Shown here in pieces: positions 51,839 to 60,049 of a DNA stretch of 63,578 nt (position 1 is its first letter; every line of letters starts with the position of its first letter). Source of the DNA: an uncultured beta proteobacterium (lineage in GTDB: Bacteria; Pseudomonadota; Gammaproteobacteria; Burkholderiales; Burkholderiaceae_C); NCBI GenBank assembly GCA_903897925.1, contig CAIUDG010000064.1, positions 1 to 63,578 of the forward strand. Reading direction: 5' to 3'. The notes under the pieces were generated by a model. It was not told the origin of the DNA. It was given only the letters and a program-made list of their open reading frames with translations, and searched no databases. A program made the position numbers and the translations under genes.

Positions 51839-52453
51839 ATGAAAATTGTTCTGGCTTCCAACAATCTGGGCAAGCTGGCCGAGTTGCAGGCCCTGTTCAC
51901 GTCGCTGGGCTGCACCTTGCTGACGCAAAGCAGCCTGGGTGTTCCCGAAGCCCCCGAGCCGCACCGCACATTCGTGGAAAACGCCCTGGCCAAGGCGCGC
52001 AATGCAGCGCAGCACACCGGCCTGCCGGCACTGGCTGACGACGCTGGATTGTGTGTCGATGCCTTTGGCGGACTACCGGGGGTGGACACCGCCTATTACG
52101 CGACCCAGTTCGGTTATGCCAAGGGCGACGACAACAATGTGCGCGCCCTGCTGGAGCAAATGCAAAACATCACCGAACGCCAGGCCGCGCTGGTCAGCGT
52201 GCTGGTGGCAGTGCGTTCGCCGCAGGACCCGGAGCCACTCATTGCCAGTGGCCGGGCCGAGGGCTTGATCACCCGCGAGCCGCTTGGCAGCAATGGCTTT
52301 GGGTTTGACCCGGTGATGTGGATTCCGGAGTTCGGCCAGACCTTTGCGCAACTGCCGGTGGCCGTGAAAAATGCCCATAGCCACCGCGGCCAGGCGGCAC
52401 AGGCGATGGTGGCCTTGATGCGGGCGCGCTGGTTGCGCGGTGCCGCAGCGTGA
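51839..52453 (+). CDS. rdgB: Inosine/xanthosine triphosphate pyrophosphatase (RdgB/HAM1)
   Basis: 204 residues. 'LASNNLGKLAELQALF' (substrate-binding SxNxxK), 'TFVENALAKARNAA', 'LADDAGLCVDAFGGLPGVDT' (active site) and 'GFGFDPVMWIPEFGQTFAQL' match HAM1. It hydrolyses dITP and XTP to keep them out of nucleic acids. The stop overlaps the hemW start (GTGA). Confidence 0.97.
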   Translation: MKIVLASNNLGKLAELQALFTSLGCTLLTQSSLGVPEAPEPHRTFVENALAKARNAAQHTGLPALADDAGLCVDAFGGLPGVDTAYYATQFGYAKGDDNNVRALLEQMQNITERQAALVSVLVAVRSPQDPEPLIASGRAEGLITREPLGSNGFGFDPVMWIPEFGQTFAQLPVAVKNAHSHRGQAAQAMVALMRARWLRGAAA

Positions 52454-53697
52454 GCATCGTGATTCCCCTTGCCGCCGCGGATGACAACGCGGCGCCTGCG
52501 CTGCAACACGATGTTCAGCATTACATGCGGGCCGGGGTGCTGCAGCTGGCAGCCTTGCCGCCGTTGAGCCTGTATGTGCACCTGCCCTGGTGTTTGCGCA
52601 AGTGCCCCTACTGCGATTTCAACTCGCACGAAATGGCGCCGCAGGACCTGCCGCAGCAGCGTTATCTGGATGCCGTGATCGCGGATCTGGAAACCGCTTT
52701 GCCCTTGATCTGGGGCCGCAACATTCACAGTATTTTTATTGGTGGCGGCACGCCGAGCCTGTTCTCACCGGCCTCAATCGACCGCTTGCTGGCCGACATC
52801 CGGGCCCGTCTGCGCCTGGCACCCGACTGCGAAATCACCATGGAGGCCAATCCCGGCACTTTCGAGCGGGAGCGCTTCGCTGCCTACCGCAGCGCCGGGG
52901 TGACGCGCTTGTCGATTGGCGTGCAAAGTTTTAACGATGCGCACCTGCGCGCGCTGGGCCGGGTCCACGATGGTGCCCAGGCGCGGGCGGCGGTGGCCGA
53001 AGCGGCTGCGGCGTTTGACACCTTCAATCTGGACATGATGTACGCGCTGCCCGGGCAGACCCTGGAGCAGGCGGCACAGGACATGGCCACGGCACTTGAA
53101 TTTTCCCCGCCGCACATCTCGATCTACCACCTGACGATCGAACCGAACACCTACTTTGCCAAGTTCCCGCCGGTAGTGCCTGAAGATGACCTGGCCTACG
53201 CCATGATGGACTGCATCACCGAGCGCACCGGCGCTGCCGGTCTGGGACGTTACGAAGTTTCGGCCTATGCCCGGGACGGGCACCGCTGCAAGCACAACCT
53301 CAATTACTGGCAGTTTGGCGATTACCTGGGCATCGGTGCGGGTGCCCACGGCAAGCTCAGCTTTGCGCACCGGATCGTGCGCCAGGTGCGTTTTCGCGAT
53401 CCGCAGCGCTACATGGAGCGCGCGCTGGCCGGCAACGCCCTGGCACAGGAAGAAGAAGTGGCGCGCAACGAGTTGCCCTTTGAGTTCATGCTCAACGCCC
53501 TGCGTTTGCGCCACGGATTCGGCTTGCGAGATTTCACCGAACGGACCGGACTGGCGCTGAGTGCGATTGCCCCGGCCCTGGCGGAAGCCGAGCGCAAGGG
53601 CTTGATCGAGCGCGACCTGAACCGGGTTCGACCGACCGAGCGCGGGTTCGATTTTCTGAGTGACTTGCAGGAAATTTTCCTGTCCAATGGCGCCTAG
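52450..53697 (+). CDS. hemW: Radical SAM heme chaperone HemW-like protein
   Basis: 415 residues starting at GTG 52450, overlapping rdgB. The radical SAM cluster motif is C-L-R-K-C-P-Y-C (Cys 48, 52, 55), with 'IFIGGGTPSLFSPASIDRLL' and 'SIGVQSFNDAHLRALGRVHD'. The first cysteine spacing and the lack of the HemN N-terminal extension point to HemW, a heme chaperone, rather than the oxygen-independent coproporphyrinogen oxidase HemN. It would suit the heme-rich oxidases of this genome. Confidence 0.93.
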   Translation: MSIVIPLAAADDNAAPALQHDVQHYMRAGVLQLAALPPLSLYVHLPWCLRKCPYCDFNSHEMAPQDLPQQRYLDAVIADLETALPLIWGRNIHSIFIGGGTPSLFSPASIDRLLADIRARLRLAPDCEITMEANPGTFERERFAAYRSAGVTRLSIGVQSFNDAHLRALGRVHDGAQARAAVAEAAAAFDTFNLDMMYALPGQTLEQAAQDMATALEFSPPHISIYHLTIEPNTYFAKFPPVVPEDDLAYAMMDCITERTGAAGLGRYEVSAYARDGHRCKHNLNYWQFGDYLGIGAGAHGKLSFAHRIVRQVRFRDPQRYMERALAGNALAQEEEVARNELPFEFMLNALRLRHGFGLRDFTERTGLALSAIAPALAEAERKGLIERDLNRVRPTERGFDFLSDLQEIFLSNGA

Positions 53698-53756
53698 GAG
53701 TTTGGGCTGACGGACGTTTCGCCGTGCTGGCTCCATTAGTGCAATAGGGGGCACCC

Positions 53757-54434
53757 ATGTTCTCTGTCTACGGCAAGGTCGGTCGCATCTTTCGCGGCTC
53801 CATGGAAGAGCTGCAGAAGGTGAATCCGACGGCTGCGTCGGCGCGCAGCAAGCGCATCGCCATCATCGGCCAGGGCGGCGGTGGCGGGCGTGGCACGCCA
53901 TCCGAGTTTGCTGCCTTGCTGGCGCAGGCCGACCAGGATGTCGCCCATCGCGCCGCCGTGGCGGCTTATGCGCAGACCGTCAAGCCGGACCCGGTTCGCC
54001 ACCCCCTGAGCACCGTGGCCGACATCATGAGCCGCAAAGTGATCAGCATTGCAGAAGATGCCACGGTCGGCGCGGCCTGGGATATTTTGGCGCGCGCGCA
54101 GGTCGGCCAGGCCCCGGTGCTTGGCAGCGACGGGCTGGTGGTCGGTATGCTGTCACGCGCCGATCTGATGCCGGCGGATCGCCTGCCTGGAGCGCACAGC
54201 CATGCGCTGGTGTGGCAGGCCCTGCAAATGCAGCCGGTGGGCGAGGTAATGGCGACACCGATTCCCTGCGTCGATCCGGCCACCGACATTCGCCGGGTGG
54301 CCCAGGTCATGCTGGACACCGGGCTGCCGGGACTGCCGGTGGCCGACGAAGACGGGCAGGTGATTGGCTTTGTCGCGCGCTCCGATATCCTGCGCGCGGT
54401 GGTGGCCGATCCGCCACTGGACCTGTGGACCTGA
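53757..54434 (+). CDS. CBS-domain pair protein
   Basis: 225 residues. An N-terminal part of about 85 residues includes a Gly-rich loop ('IIGQGGGGGRGTPS'). Two CBS repeats follow (about 85-140 'VADIMSRKVISIAEDATVGA', and about 160-215 'VGEVMATPIPCVDPATDIRR'). CBS pairs bind adenosyl ligands and gate partner proteins. No catalytic domain is attached, so it may act as a stand-alone sensor or regulator. Confidence 0.9.
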   Translation: MFSVYGKVGRIFRGSMEELQKVNPTAASARSKRIAIIGQGGGGGRGTPSEFAALLAQADQDVAHRAAVAAYAQTVKPDPVRHPLSTVADIMSRKVISIAEDATVGAAWDILARAQVGQAPVLGSDGLVVGMLSRADLMPADRLPGAHSHALVWQALQMQPVGEVMATPIPCVDPATDIRRVAQVMLDTGLPGLPVADEDGQVIGFVARSDILRAVVADPPLDLWT

Positions 54435-54469
54435 GCGGGCGCTCGCTGCGTCCGCAGGAATCCAGGCTT

Positions 54470-55174
54470 TCAGAGGCGCAACTGGCGCGCCCAGCGCGCG
54501 TAAATATGGCTGGCAATGCGCTGGCTCCGGGCCAGATCGGACTCCAGCGTGGCCAATAGGGTCTGGGCGTCTTGTACCGCAGGGGAATCCGACGCGGCAA
54601 TGTCTGCGGCACCCAGGTGCAGCCATTCCCGAACTTTGGCGGCGTCGACTTCACAGTGGAACTGCATGCCGAGGTGGCGCTCGCCCAGCAGATAGGCCTG
54701 CTGCGCGCAATGGCTGCCGCGCAGCAACTGGATCGCTCCAGGCGGCAGACTGAAGGATTCGCTATGCCACTGAAACAGCTGCAATGGGCGCTCATGGCCA
54801 AACCATTGCTCGGCCAGGGCATGCACCGGTTGCAGTGTGGACCAGCCGATTTCGGTGTGTTCGGCAGCCGTTACGCTGCCACCCAGAGCACGGCTGAGCA
54901 ATTGGCCGCCCAGGCAATGGCCGATCACCGGAATGTCCTGCGCTACGGCGGACCGCACCAGCGCCAGCAGGGCCGGGTAGTAGTCCAGTGCATCGTTGGC
55001 GCTCATGGGACCGCCGAGCAGGCACAGGCCGCTGCAGTCGCTGGCGCGTGCCGGCAGTGTGGCCCCTTCAAACATGCGGTGCACTTGAAACGCCAGGCCC
55101 TGTCCGGTCAGCCAGGTGGCAAAGAACGCCGGACCGTCGTGGGGATCATGCTGAATGATGGCAAGGGGCTTCAT
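54470..55174 (-). CDS. Class I glutamine amidotransferase-like protein
   Basis: 234 residues from ATG 55174 (55189 also possible). The nucleophile motif is G-H-C-L-G-G-Q and the catalytic His/Glu appear in 'GMQFHCEVDAAKV'. This is the stand-alone GATase1 type related to YfeJ/GuaA-like amidotransferases that remove ammonia from glutamine or act on glutathione-like amides. No synthetase partner is adjacent. It lies downstream of the HDOD gene with 30 bases between, so they may be co-transcribed. Confidence 0.88.
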   Translation of the reverse strand: MKPLAIIQHDPHDGPAFFATWLTGQGLAFQVHRMFEGATLPARASDCSGLCLLGGPMSANDALDYYPALLALVRSAVAQDIPVIGHCLGGQLLSRALGGSVTAAEHTEIGWSTLQPVHALAEQWFGHERPLQLFQWHSESFSLPPGAIQLLRGSHCAQQAYLLGERHLGMQFHCEVDAAKVREWLHLGAADIAASDSPAVQDAQTLLATLESDLARSQRIASHIYARWARQLRL

Positions 55175-55204
55175 GGCTGGCGCCGGCATCGTTGGGTGCT
55201 GCGT

Positions 55205-56083
55205 TTAGTCGACACCGGCAGCAAAATCTTCGAGCAGTTGATTGACCAGTTCCTCCATATCGGACTGTGCCAGCACCAGCGCTCCGGCGACATAGTCGCC
55301 GCCTTTGGCCCACTCGGGCGAGACATCGCGCATGGCGTGGCGGTGGATCGCCACCTCGGCCAGCAGCCCCATGGCCACCAGGGCACAGATTTCGCGCGGT
55401 ACTTTCGGGTCAAGAAAGATGGCGTAGTCATGGTGCAGCCGAATGGCCAGACTGACGTTGTGCGGCAGACCCCATGACCTGGCCATGATGGCACCAATCA
55501 GCGCGTGGTCGGTGCGGTGGTATGCGTGCTCGATATCGGTGAAATTGCGTGCCGTCTCGCTCTGTGCCAGTGCCAGGGTGTCGAGGTAAGTTGGAAAACG
55601 GGTGATCAGCAGCGGGATGGCCACGTCGCAAAACAAGCCAAAGGTTTGCGCGTGCTGGACATCGACATTTTTCAGCTGGCGCGCCATGCGGGTCAGCGCA
55701 AACGAGCGCTTTGACGACTGGTCATAAAAATCCGCCAGGCTCTCGCTGTTGCCGCCCAGGGCGCTGCGCAAGGCGATGGCGGTCACCAGGGCGGACAGCT
55801 GTTTGAGACCAATCAGATTGACCGCCTGGTCCACCGACTCGGCTTTGCGGCTCAGGCCATAGCGTGGCGAATTGACGGTTTTCAGCACTGCCACGGTGAG
55901 GCCGACGTCCTGGCTCACGATGTGGGCGGCTTTGCGCACGTCGGGGTCGGCTTTGCCCATCTCGGTTTGTATCTGCTGCACGACCATTGGGCGCGGCGGG
56001 ATGGACAGGCTTTTGACGATGTCGTCCATCGCAGCAGCATCCATCTGGGACTCAGCGGCTGACGTAATGTTGTTCAAAGACAT
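55205..56083 (-). CDS. HDOD-domain signalling protein
   Basis: 292 residues from ATG 56083 (the frame continues to a TTG at 56110). The HDOD core is 'VKSLSIPPRPMVVQQIQTEM', 'VAVLKTVNSPRYGLSRKAES' and 'AVNLIGLKQLSALVTAIALR'. The HD metal residues are degenerate, as is normal for HDOD, so it is a non-catalytic signalling or scaffold domain. Such proteins are often linked to c-di-GMP or motility networks. An sRNA gene ends about 230 bases upstream on the same strand. Confidence 0.9.
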   Translation of the reverse strand: MSLNNITSAAESQMDAAAMDDIVKSLSIPPRPMVVQQIQTEMGKADPDVRKAAHIVSQDVGLTVAVLKTVNSPRYGLSRKAESVDQAVNLIGLKQLSALVTAIALRSALGGNSESLADFYDQSSKRSFALTRMARQLKNVDVQHAQTFGLFCDVAIPLLITRFPTYLDTLALAQSETARNFTDIEHAYHRTDHALIGAIMARSWGLPHNVSLAIRLHHDYAIFLDPKVPREICALVAMGLLAEVAIHRHAMRDVSPEWAKGGDYVAGALVLAQSDMEELVNQLLEDFAAGVD

Positions 56084-56311
56084 GTTGGACGGCGTGAACC
56101 TGTAAGGCAATGGAAGGAAGGCTGTTGCCTCGCTGCCATCTTACTGAAATTCCTGGGCTAATTGTCCAGCGCGCAGTAATTGTTCCTTTGGGATTGCTGC
56201 CGGGCACCGACGTGCACCGCGTGGCACTGCCGCCGCTACCTGCGCATGTGCGCCGGTCTGTGGCTGGCCAGGGCGCTGGCCAGAGCGCTGGTGCGGTGGA
56301 AAATGAAGGCG

Positions 56312-56400
56312 CAAAAAGCAAGACCCGGAACGAAGTCCGGGTCATGTCCCTGAGTACAGGGCGTCTCAGAATCGGGGTTCTGAGTAAGAGGCAACTGCCT
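56312..56400 (-). ncRNA. Structured small RNA, copy 1 (four hairpins, own FNR-type promoter and terminator)
   Basis: About 89 nt on the minus strand. In transcript order the hairpins are: AGGC/GCCT with a 4-nt loop; CTCAGAA/TTCTGAG with the C-rich loop CCCCGA; CCCTG/CAGGG with loop TACT; and GACCCGG/CCGGGTC, followed by a T-rich tail (TTGCTTTTTGC), a rho-independent terminator. The core is nearly identical to copy 2 at 57086-57173, while the terminator stem differs with pairing kept. No reading frame is conserved. The predicted start (about 56400) fits an FNR box at -41.5. The C-rich loop could pair with G-rich ribosome binding sites. It may relate to the known family of betaproteobacterial structured (toxic) small RNAs, which I could not verify. 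Confidence 0.8.
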
Positions 56401-56407
56401 GATTGAA

Positions 56408-56448
56408 AGTGTATGCCGCGCAAACCAAAAAACATTGCGCCAGATCAA
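56408..56448 (-). promoter_or_regulatory. FNR-type box and -10 element driving sRNA copy 1
   Basis: On the minus strand TTGATCTGGCGCAA (56435-56448) matches the FNR/ANR consensus TTGAT-N4-ATCAA at 8 of 10 positions. A -10 like TACACT (56408-56413) follows. The box centre is 41.5 bases from the predicted start, the class II activator position. Copy 2 has the same spacing. Confidence 0.78.
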
Positions 56449-56467
56449 AGGGCGCTTGGATCCGCGC

Positions 56468-56821
56468 TTACTGCATAAGAATCCAGGCAACCAGGTTTTT
56501 GATCTCGTCGTCGGACTTTACTTTGATCACTTTATGGCGCTCTGAATGCCCATCGCTCGCCTTGATGACTTCGTTGGAGGTGAGGTGTTTAAACAGAATT
56601 TCAGCGGCTTCAGGGTTGCCGGCGTACTTGTAGGCAACCGCCTGATACGACGGTCCCTCTTTCTTTTTACCGATGGCATGGCAGCGCAAACAACTGTTGG
56701 CCAGCGCGAGCTTTTTTGCTGCAACTGCATCCACCTCGGCCGAAGCGGGCACAGAAAAAAGCTGTATGCCAGCGGCTGCAATGACTGTCATGATGAACTT
56801 TGAGCTTGTGATCTTGGACAT
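56468..56821 (-). CDS. Periplasmic monoheme cytochrome c
   Basis: 117 residues with a signal peptide ending near 'VPASA'. One heme site, C-L-R-C-H (44-48), with 'GPSYQAVAYKYAGNPEAAEI' following as in small class I cytochromes. The usual sixth-ligand methionine loop is not evident: that region reads 'SDGHSERHKVIKV', so a histidine may replace it. It is flanked by the two FNR-box sRNAs and lies opposite the cupredoxin, so a role in low-oxygen electron transfer is inferred. Confidence 0.9.
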   Translation of the reverse strand: MSKITSSKFIMTVIAAAGIQLFSVPASAEVDAVAAKKLALANSCLRCHAIGKKKEGPSYQAVAYKYAGNPEAAEILFKHLTSNEVIKASDGHSERHKVIKVKSDDEIKNLVAWILMQ

Positions 56822-56852
56822 GGTTTATTTGCCTTTAAGTCGGGTTTTGCTA

Positions 56853-56866
56853 GCAGAAATTTCTGC
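56853..56866. repeat. 14-bp perfect palindrome upstream of the cytochrome c gene
   Basis: GCAGAAATTTCTGC lies 32-45 bases upstream of the cytochrome c start. It could be an operator for a dimeric regulator; no known factor was matched. A chance origin is possible. Confidence 0.4.
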
Positions 56867-57010
56867 ATGCGACGACTAGATTAGGGAAATTGTCAGCGTC
56901 CGTCTTTGATGTGGAACGTCTTTTGGGCAAGAAAAGTACCAGGCCGGAGAGATCCCAGCCGGCTGGAAGGACAGTTTGGATAACCAGCTTGCGTCGCCGA
57001 AAAAAGCAAA

Positions 57011-57064
57011 GTCAGTAGCTCACGTCAGTAGCTCACAAATGTGCCAAGACAGTCCCCCCCCCCC
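57011..57064. repeat. Tandem 13-bp repeat and C11 tract between sRNA 2 and the cytochrome gene
   Basis: GTCAGTAGCTCAC occurs twice head-to-tail (57011-57036), followed by a run of eleven C bases (57054-57064). Both are prone to slippage. They lie in the 265 bases between the sRNA 2 terminator and the cytochrome c start and may alter the length of that leader. Confidence 0.7.
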
Positions 57065-57085
57065 AGAGGTCAGTTGTTGTGGGCA

Positions 57086-57173
57086 TAAATGCAAAACCCG
57101 GTACTAAGACCGGGTTAGGACCCTGAGTACAGGGCGTCTCAGAATCGGGGTTCTGAGTAAGAGGCAATCGCCT
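57086..57173 (-). ncRNA. Structured small RNA, copy 2 (four hairpins, own FNR-type promoter and terminator)
   Basis: About 88 nt on the minus strand. The hairpins are AGGC/GCCT, CTCAGAA/TTCTGAG with a CCCCGA-like loop, CCCTG/CAGGG, and a terminator AACCCGG/CCGGGTT followed by TTGCATTT. A core of about 45 nt is identical to copy 1. Between copies the base at the foot of the terminator stem changes on both sides (G-C to A-T), a compensatory substitution that supports a selected RNA structure. The terminator T-tract is weaker than in copy 1. Confidence 0.8.
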
Positions 57174-57180
57174 GATTGAT

Positions 57181-57221
57181 ACTCTATGGCTATCGGGCGG
57201 AAAATCATTGCGTTAGATCAA
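57181..57221 (-). promoter_or_regulatory. FNR-type box and -10 element driving sRNA copy 2
   Basis: On the minus strand TTGATCTAACGCAA (57208-57221) is an FNR-like site, with a -10 like TAGAGT (57181-57186) and predicted start at about 57173. Spacing equals copy 1. The same box is about 150 bases upstream of the divergent cupredoxin gene and could influence it too. Confidence 0.76.
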
Positions 57222-57371
57222 CAGATATTCACGCCATGCGCCACGGCATATGGCACCCACAGCGTGATTCTTCGATGACCTGGCACAACGCACCGGACAA
57301 CCAATGCGAACACAATCAACGCCACCCTGTGCCAGCCAATACAGGGCGGCATGAATGAAAAAGGAATTTTT

Positions 57372-57875
57372 ATGAAACTCCCCTACCTGGTATTTGCTGC
57401 GTTCATCGGATTAACGGGCATCACGGCTTCCGCCCACACCCACGAGGGCACTGACGGCGACGCCATGGACGCATCCGATGTGAGCACTGGCGTTCCCGGC
57501 AAACTTGCGCAGGCCCATCGCACCATCGCCATCGAGATGAATGACGCCATGACTTTCACTCCCAGCCACATCACCGTCAAGCAAGGGCAAACGGTCCGGT
57601 TCAAGCTGAAGAACGTCGGCGCGGTCGAGCACGAACTGTTTCTGGGTTCCAAAGAAGCGATCGAAGCACACCGCCAGATGATGGTGGCGCACCCGGGCAT
57701 GCACCACGAAGAACCCAATGTGGTGACGCTGGCGCCCGGTCAAACGGGTCAGCTGATCTGGAAGTTCAGCACCGCCGGCACGGTCAATATGGCCTGCCTG
57801 CAGCCTGGTCACTTCGAAGCAGGCATGAACGGGACCATCACAGTCGTCAAAGTGGGCGCTGGCAGCACCCAGTGA
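57372..57875 (+). CDS. Periplasmic cupredoxin (CopI-like copper protein)
   Basis: 167 residues from ATG 57372, with AAGGA upstream. The signal peptide ends near 'TASAH'. A His-rich segment ('HTHEGTDGDAMDA') is followed by a plastocyanin-like fold. All type 1 copper ligands are present: H87, C142, H147 and M152 ('NMACLQPGHFEAGMNG'). This is the pattern of CopI-type cupredoxins involved in periplasmic copper tolerance. Extra His/Met clusters ('MMVAHPGMHHEEP') suggest further copper binding. It is divergent from the cytochrome c and sRNA block. Confidence 0.9.
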   Translation: MKLPYLVFAAFIGLTGITASAHTHEGTDGDAMDASDVSTGVPGKLAQAHRTIAIEMNDAMTFTPSHITVKQGQTVRFKLKNVGAVEHELFLGSKEAIEAHRQMMVAHPGMHHEEPNVVTLAPGQTGQLIWKFSTAGTVNMACLQPGHFEAGMNGTITVVKVGAGSTQ

Positions 57876-58113
57876 GGCTCGTAGCTGTCTGATGGCTGAA
57901 ACACGCTCTTTTTCGCGGGACCGAAGAAGGATTGATGTTTCTGGCCATGGGAGCGCGATGAGCAATAGGCCAAGCGAACAGTGCTTAGAAATAAAAATGC
58001 ATACCGGTACCTGCCAGCGGTAAGCAGCCAGCCATCCCTTCTTGACGAAGGCCCGTTAGCGGTTAGGCGAGAATTGCGCGCTTAACCTTGACTAGCAAAC
58101 GCGCTGCCGCCTT

Positions 58114-58827
58114 ATGACCCCCTTGGCTTTTGAACCCTTGTCGGACGAAGAGATCGACGAGCTTGATCACTTCTTGCTCTATGAGGTCGATTGCGATGAC
58201 TGCATGACGCTGGATACGCTGGATGGCTACCTGCATGCCATTGCCATCGGTCCGCAAACTTTGATGCCACGTGAGTGGATGCCGGGCATCTGGGGCAAGG
58301 GCGACAGCATGATGCCGCCAGTGCAGAGCATTGAGAAGCTCAACCAGATTCTGGGACTGATCATGCGCATGTTCAATAGCATCATCACTGGCCTGGAAGA
58401 ATCTCCCCCGGAGATTTACCCGTATTGGTGCGCGCAGGAGTACCGGGGCCGCGAATATGACGACGCGCAAGGCTGGGCCTACGGCTTTACTCAGGGCGTG
58501 CACCTTTGCCAGGCCGCGTGGGCACCGCTATTGGAGACACCCCAGGGCCAGGCTTGGTATCGCCCGATTGGCATATTAGGAGAGGATGACTTTAGCCCTG
58601 AAAAGGACGCATTGACCAGAACACCTGCGATGCGCAGCAAGCTTGCTCTGCAAATCCCACAAGCTGTCGTTGCAATGCACCAGCACTGGTTACCGTACCG
58701 CCGTGCAGTCTATGAGCGCGAAGTTGCAAAGGTGATGCAAACCAAGGTCGGGCGCAATGAGTCCTGTCCTTGTGGCAGCGGCAAGAAGTTCAAGAAGTGT
58801 TGCGGGGCCGCTGCCAACCTACATTAG
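58114..58827 (+). CDS. UPF0149/YecA family protein with C-terminal SEC-C zinc motif
   Basis: 237 residues. The N-terminal helical UPF0149 domain ('[20 protein letters not shown]', '[17 protein letters not shown]') is followed at the end by a SEC-C zinc site, '[19 protein letters not shown]'. SEC-C is the SecB/ribosome-binding metal motif of SecA and related proteins. YecA-like proteins are cytoplasmic and may associate with translation or protein targeting. The gap before it (57876-58113) holds nothing recognisable. Confidence 0.9.
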   Translation: MTPLAFEPLSDEEIDELDHFLLYEVDCDDCMTLDTLDGYLHAIAIGPQTLMPREWMPGIWGKGDSMMPPVQSIEKLNQILGLIMRMFNSIITGLEESPPEIYPYWCAQEYRGREYDDAQGWAYGFTQGVHLCQAAWAPLLETPQGQAWYRPIGILGEDDFSPEKDALTRTPAMRSKLALQIPQAVVAMHQHWLPYRRAVYEREVAKVMQTKVGRNESCPCGSGKKFKKCCGAAANLH

Positions 58828-58841
58828 GTAGCAGCGGTACT

Positions 58842-59275
58842 TCAGACTGGCCACCACCGATGTGGCAACAATTTTTCACTCTGGCGGTTCTTTTGTGTTG
58901 GCAGCCGCGTGAAGATGTCCTTCATGCAGGCATAGGGGTCATGCCCATCGATCTTGGCGCTTTGGATCAGACTCAGCACAGCTGCGGCACGCTGCCCTGC
59001 CAATGCCGTCATGCACGAGCACCTTAAGCGTTTTGCCCTGCGGTTGGTAAACAAATACGCGTGGTGGGGATGCGCCGCTACAAACACCTGGACCACTCCG
59101 CCAAGCGCCGTATCGGTGCCAGCCCGCATGTCCATTGGCTGTACTGCCAGGCAGGCGCAGTTGATGCGAATCACTTGCGGACCGAGGCCAACCAGCAGGC
59201 AAATTCACTGGCCGCGGACATGGGCCAGATAACGGTCATCACCAGACCTCCTTTACGGACTTCCACTTTGATTGA
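58842..59275 (-). pseudogene. IS66-family remnant: tnpA C-terminus, tnpB start fused to tnpC C-terminus
   Basis: Read on the minus strand, 59275-59171 encodes the end of an IS66 TnpA-like protein ('LVMTVIWPMSAASEFACWLA' then SVRK-stop). At 59174 a TnpB-like start follows ('MDMRAGTDTALGGVVQVFVA', 'HPHHAYLFTNRRA'), interrupted by frameshifts ('LKVLVHDGIG' is in another frame). It runs directly into an IS66 TnpC tail ('AAVLSLIQSAKIDGHDPYAC', 'PTQKNRQSEKLLPHRW'). An internal deletion therefore removed most of tnpC. Confidence 0.82.
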
Positions 59276-59277
59276 GC

Positions 59278-59310
59278 ATTGCGTCCACGACAATTTGATG
59301 TGGACGCAAT
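59278..59310. repeat. 11-bp inverted repeat next to the IS66 remnant
   Basis: ATTGCGTCCAC and GTGGACGCAAT are separated by 11 bases. This forms a strong hairpin between the tnpA remnant and the pRiA4b-like gene. It could be a transposon-end or terminator relic. Confidence 0.5.
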
Positions 59311-59407
59311 GTTGCAAGCTCGGGTGCAATCACCTAGGTGACTTCGCTGGCGGCTTACCCTGCCAGGGTAATCGCTCGGCGAATACCGTATTTGACAGCG
59401 ACACTAA

Positions 59408-59998
59408 CTAGACCGCAATACCGTCAATACGCTTTTGCGCTTCCATCGGATCAAACGCACGGGGATCGAATTTTCCACCGCAGTGATCCAGCATGCGCCG
59501 GTGGTCTGGATGGTGTGGATCACGTATAGCTTGAAGAAACTCTTCATAACCCGCCGCGCCGCCAATATCCTCCGGCGGACACGCGTTCGCCCCGGTGATG
59601 CACATCGCCGTTTCCAGCGGTACACCCACATCCACAATGCGCTCCAGCTTGACCTTGTGGGCCCAGAAGTCCCCATAGTCGTAGATCCATGTGAATGTGG
59701 TCGAACCTGCAAGGGCCTTAATCAGGGAGACGAGGGACTCATCTTCGACACCAGAATCGAGTTCCTCGTCTGCGGCCCCATAAGTGGCATTCGCAAAGTT
59801 GAACTCATGCAAATGCCCGCCTTGCCAGCCCATCACCGCCAGCAGAATGAAATGCAGCCGGGAGAGTTTGATAGTGCTGGGCACGGCGATTCGGCGCCAT
59901 ACGGCAGGTTTGACACCCTTGAGTTCCACACGGAGTTGAAAGGATTTGGTGGACTTCGATCGGGTCGTGGCGGGGAGTTGAAATAGCTGTGCGCTCAT
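59408..59998 (-). CDS. Plasmid pRiA4b ORF-3-like family protein
   Basis: 196 residues. 'SFQLRVELKGVKPAVWRRIA', 'LSRLHFILLAVMGWQGGHLH', 'FTWIYDYGDFWAHKVKLERI' and 'CPPEDIGGAAGYEEFLQAIR' are the conserved blocks of this family, which is common on plasmids and near transposases. Its molecular function is unknown. The frame is intact although IS relics lie on both sides, suggesting a recently carried cargo gene. Confidence 0.92.
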   Translation of the reverse strand: MSAQLFQLPATTRSKSTKSFQLRVELKGVKPAVWRRIAVPSTIKLSRLHFILLAVMGWQGGHLHEFNFANATYGAADEELDSGVEDESLVSLIKALAGSTTFTWIYDYGDFWAHKVKLERIVDVGVPLETAMCITGANACPPEDIGGAAGYEEFLQAIRDPHHPDHRRMLDHCGGKFDPRAFDPMEAQKRIDGIAV

Positions 59999-60049
59999 GC
60001 GAACTATTTTCGCATCGGTGCCATATCCCTGGCAATTCTGAGAGATCGT

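Noticed and set aside
56290..57190. CRISPR-like reading of the two repeated hairpin elements
   Set aside because: There are only two copies, 770 bases apart, with a gene between and individual promoters and terminators; there is no repeat-spacer periodicity.
57176..57358. A 60-codon plus-strand frame over the sRNA 2 promoter
   Set aside because: It has no ribosome binding site, no conservation with the copy 1 region and overlaps the FNR box; the RNA gene on the other strand explains the conservation.
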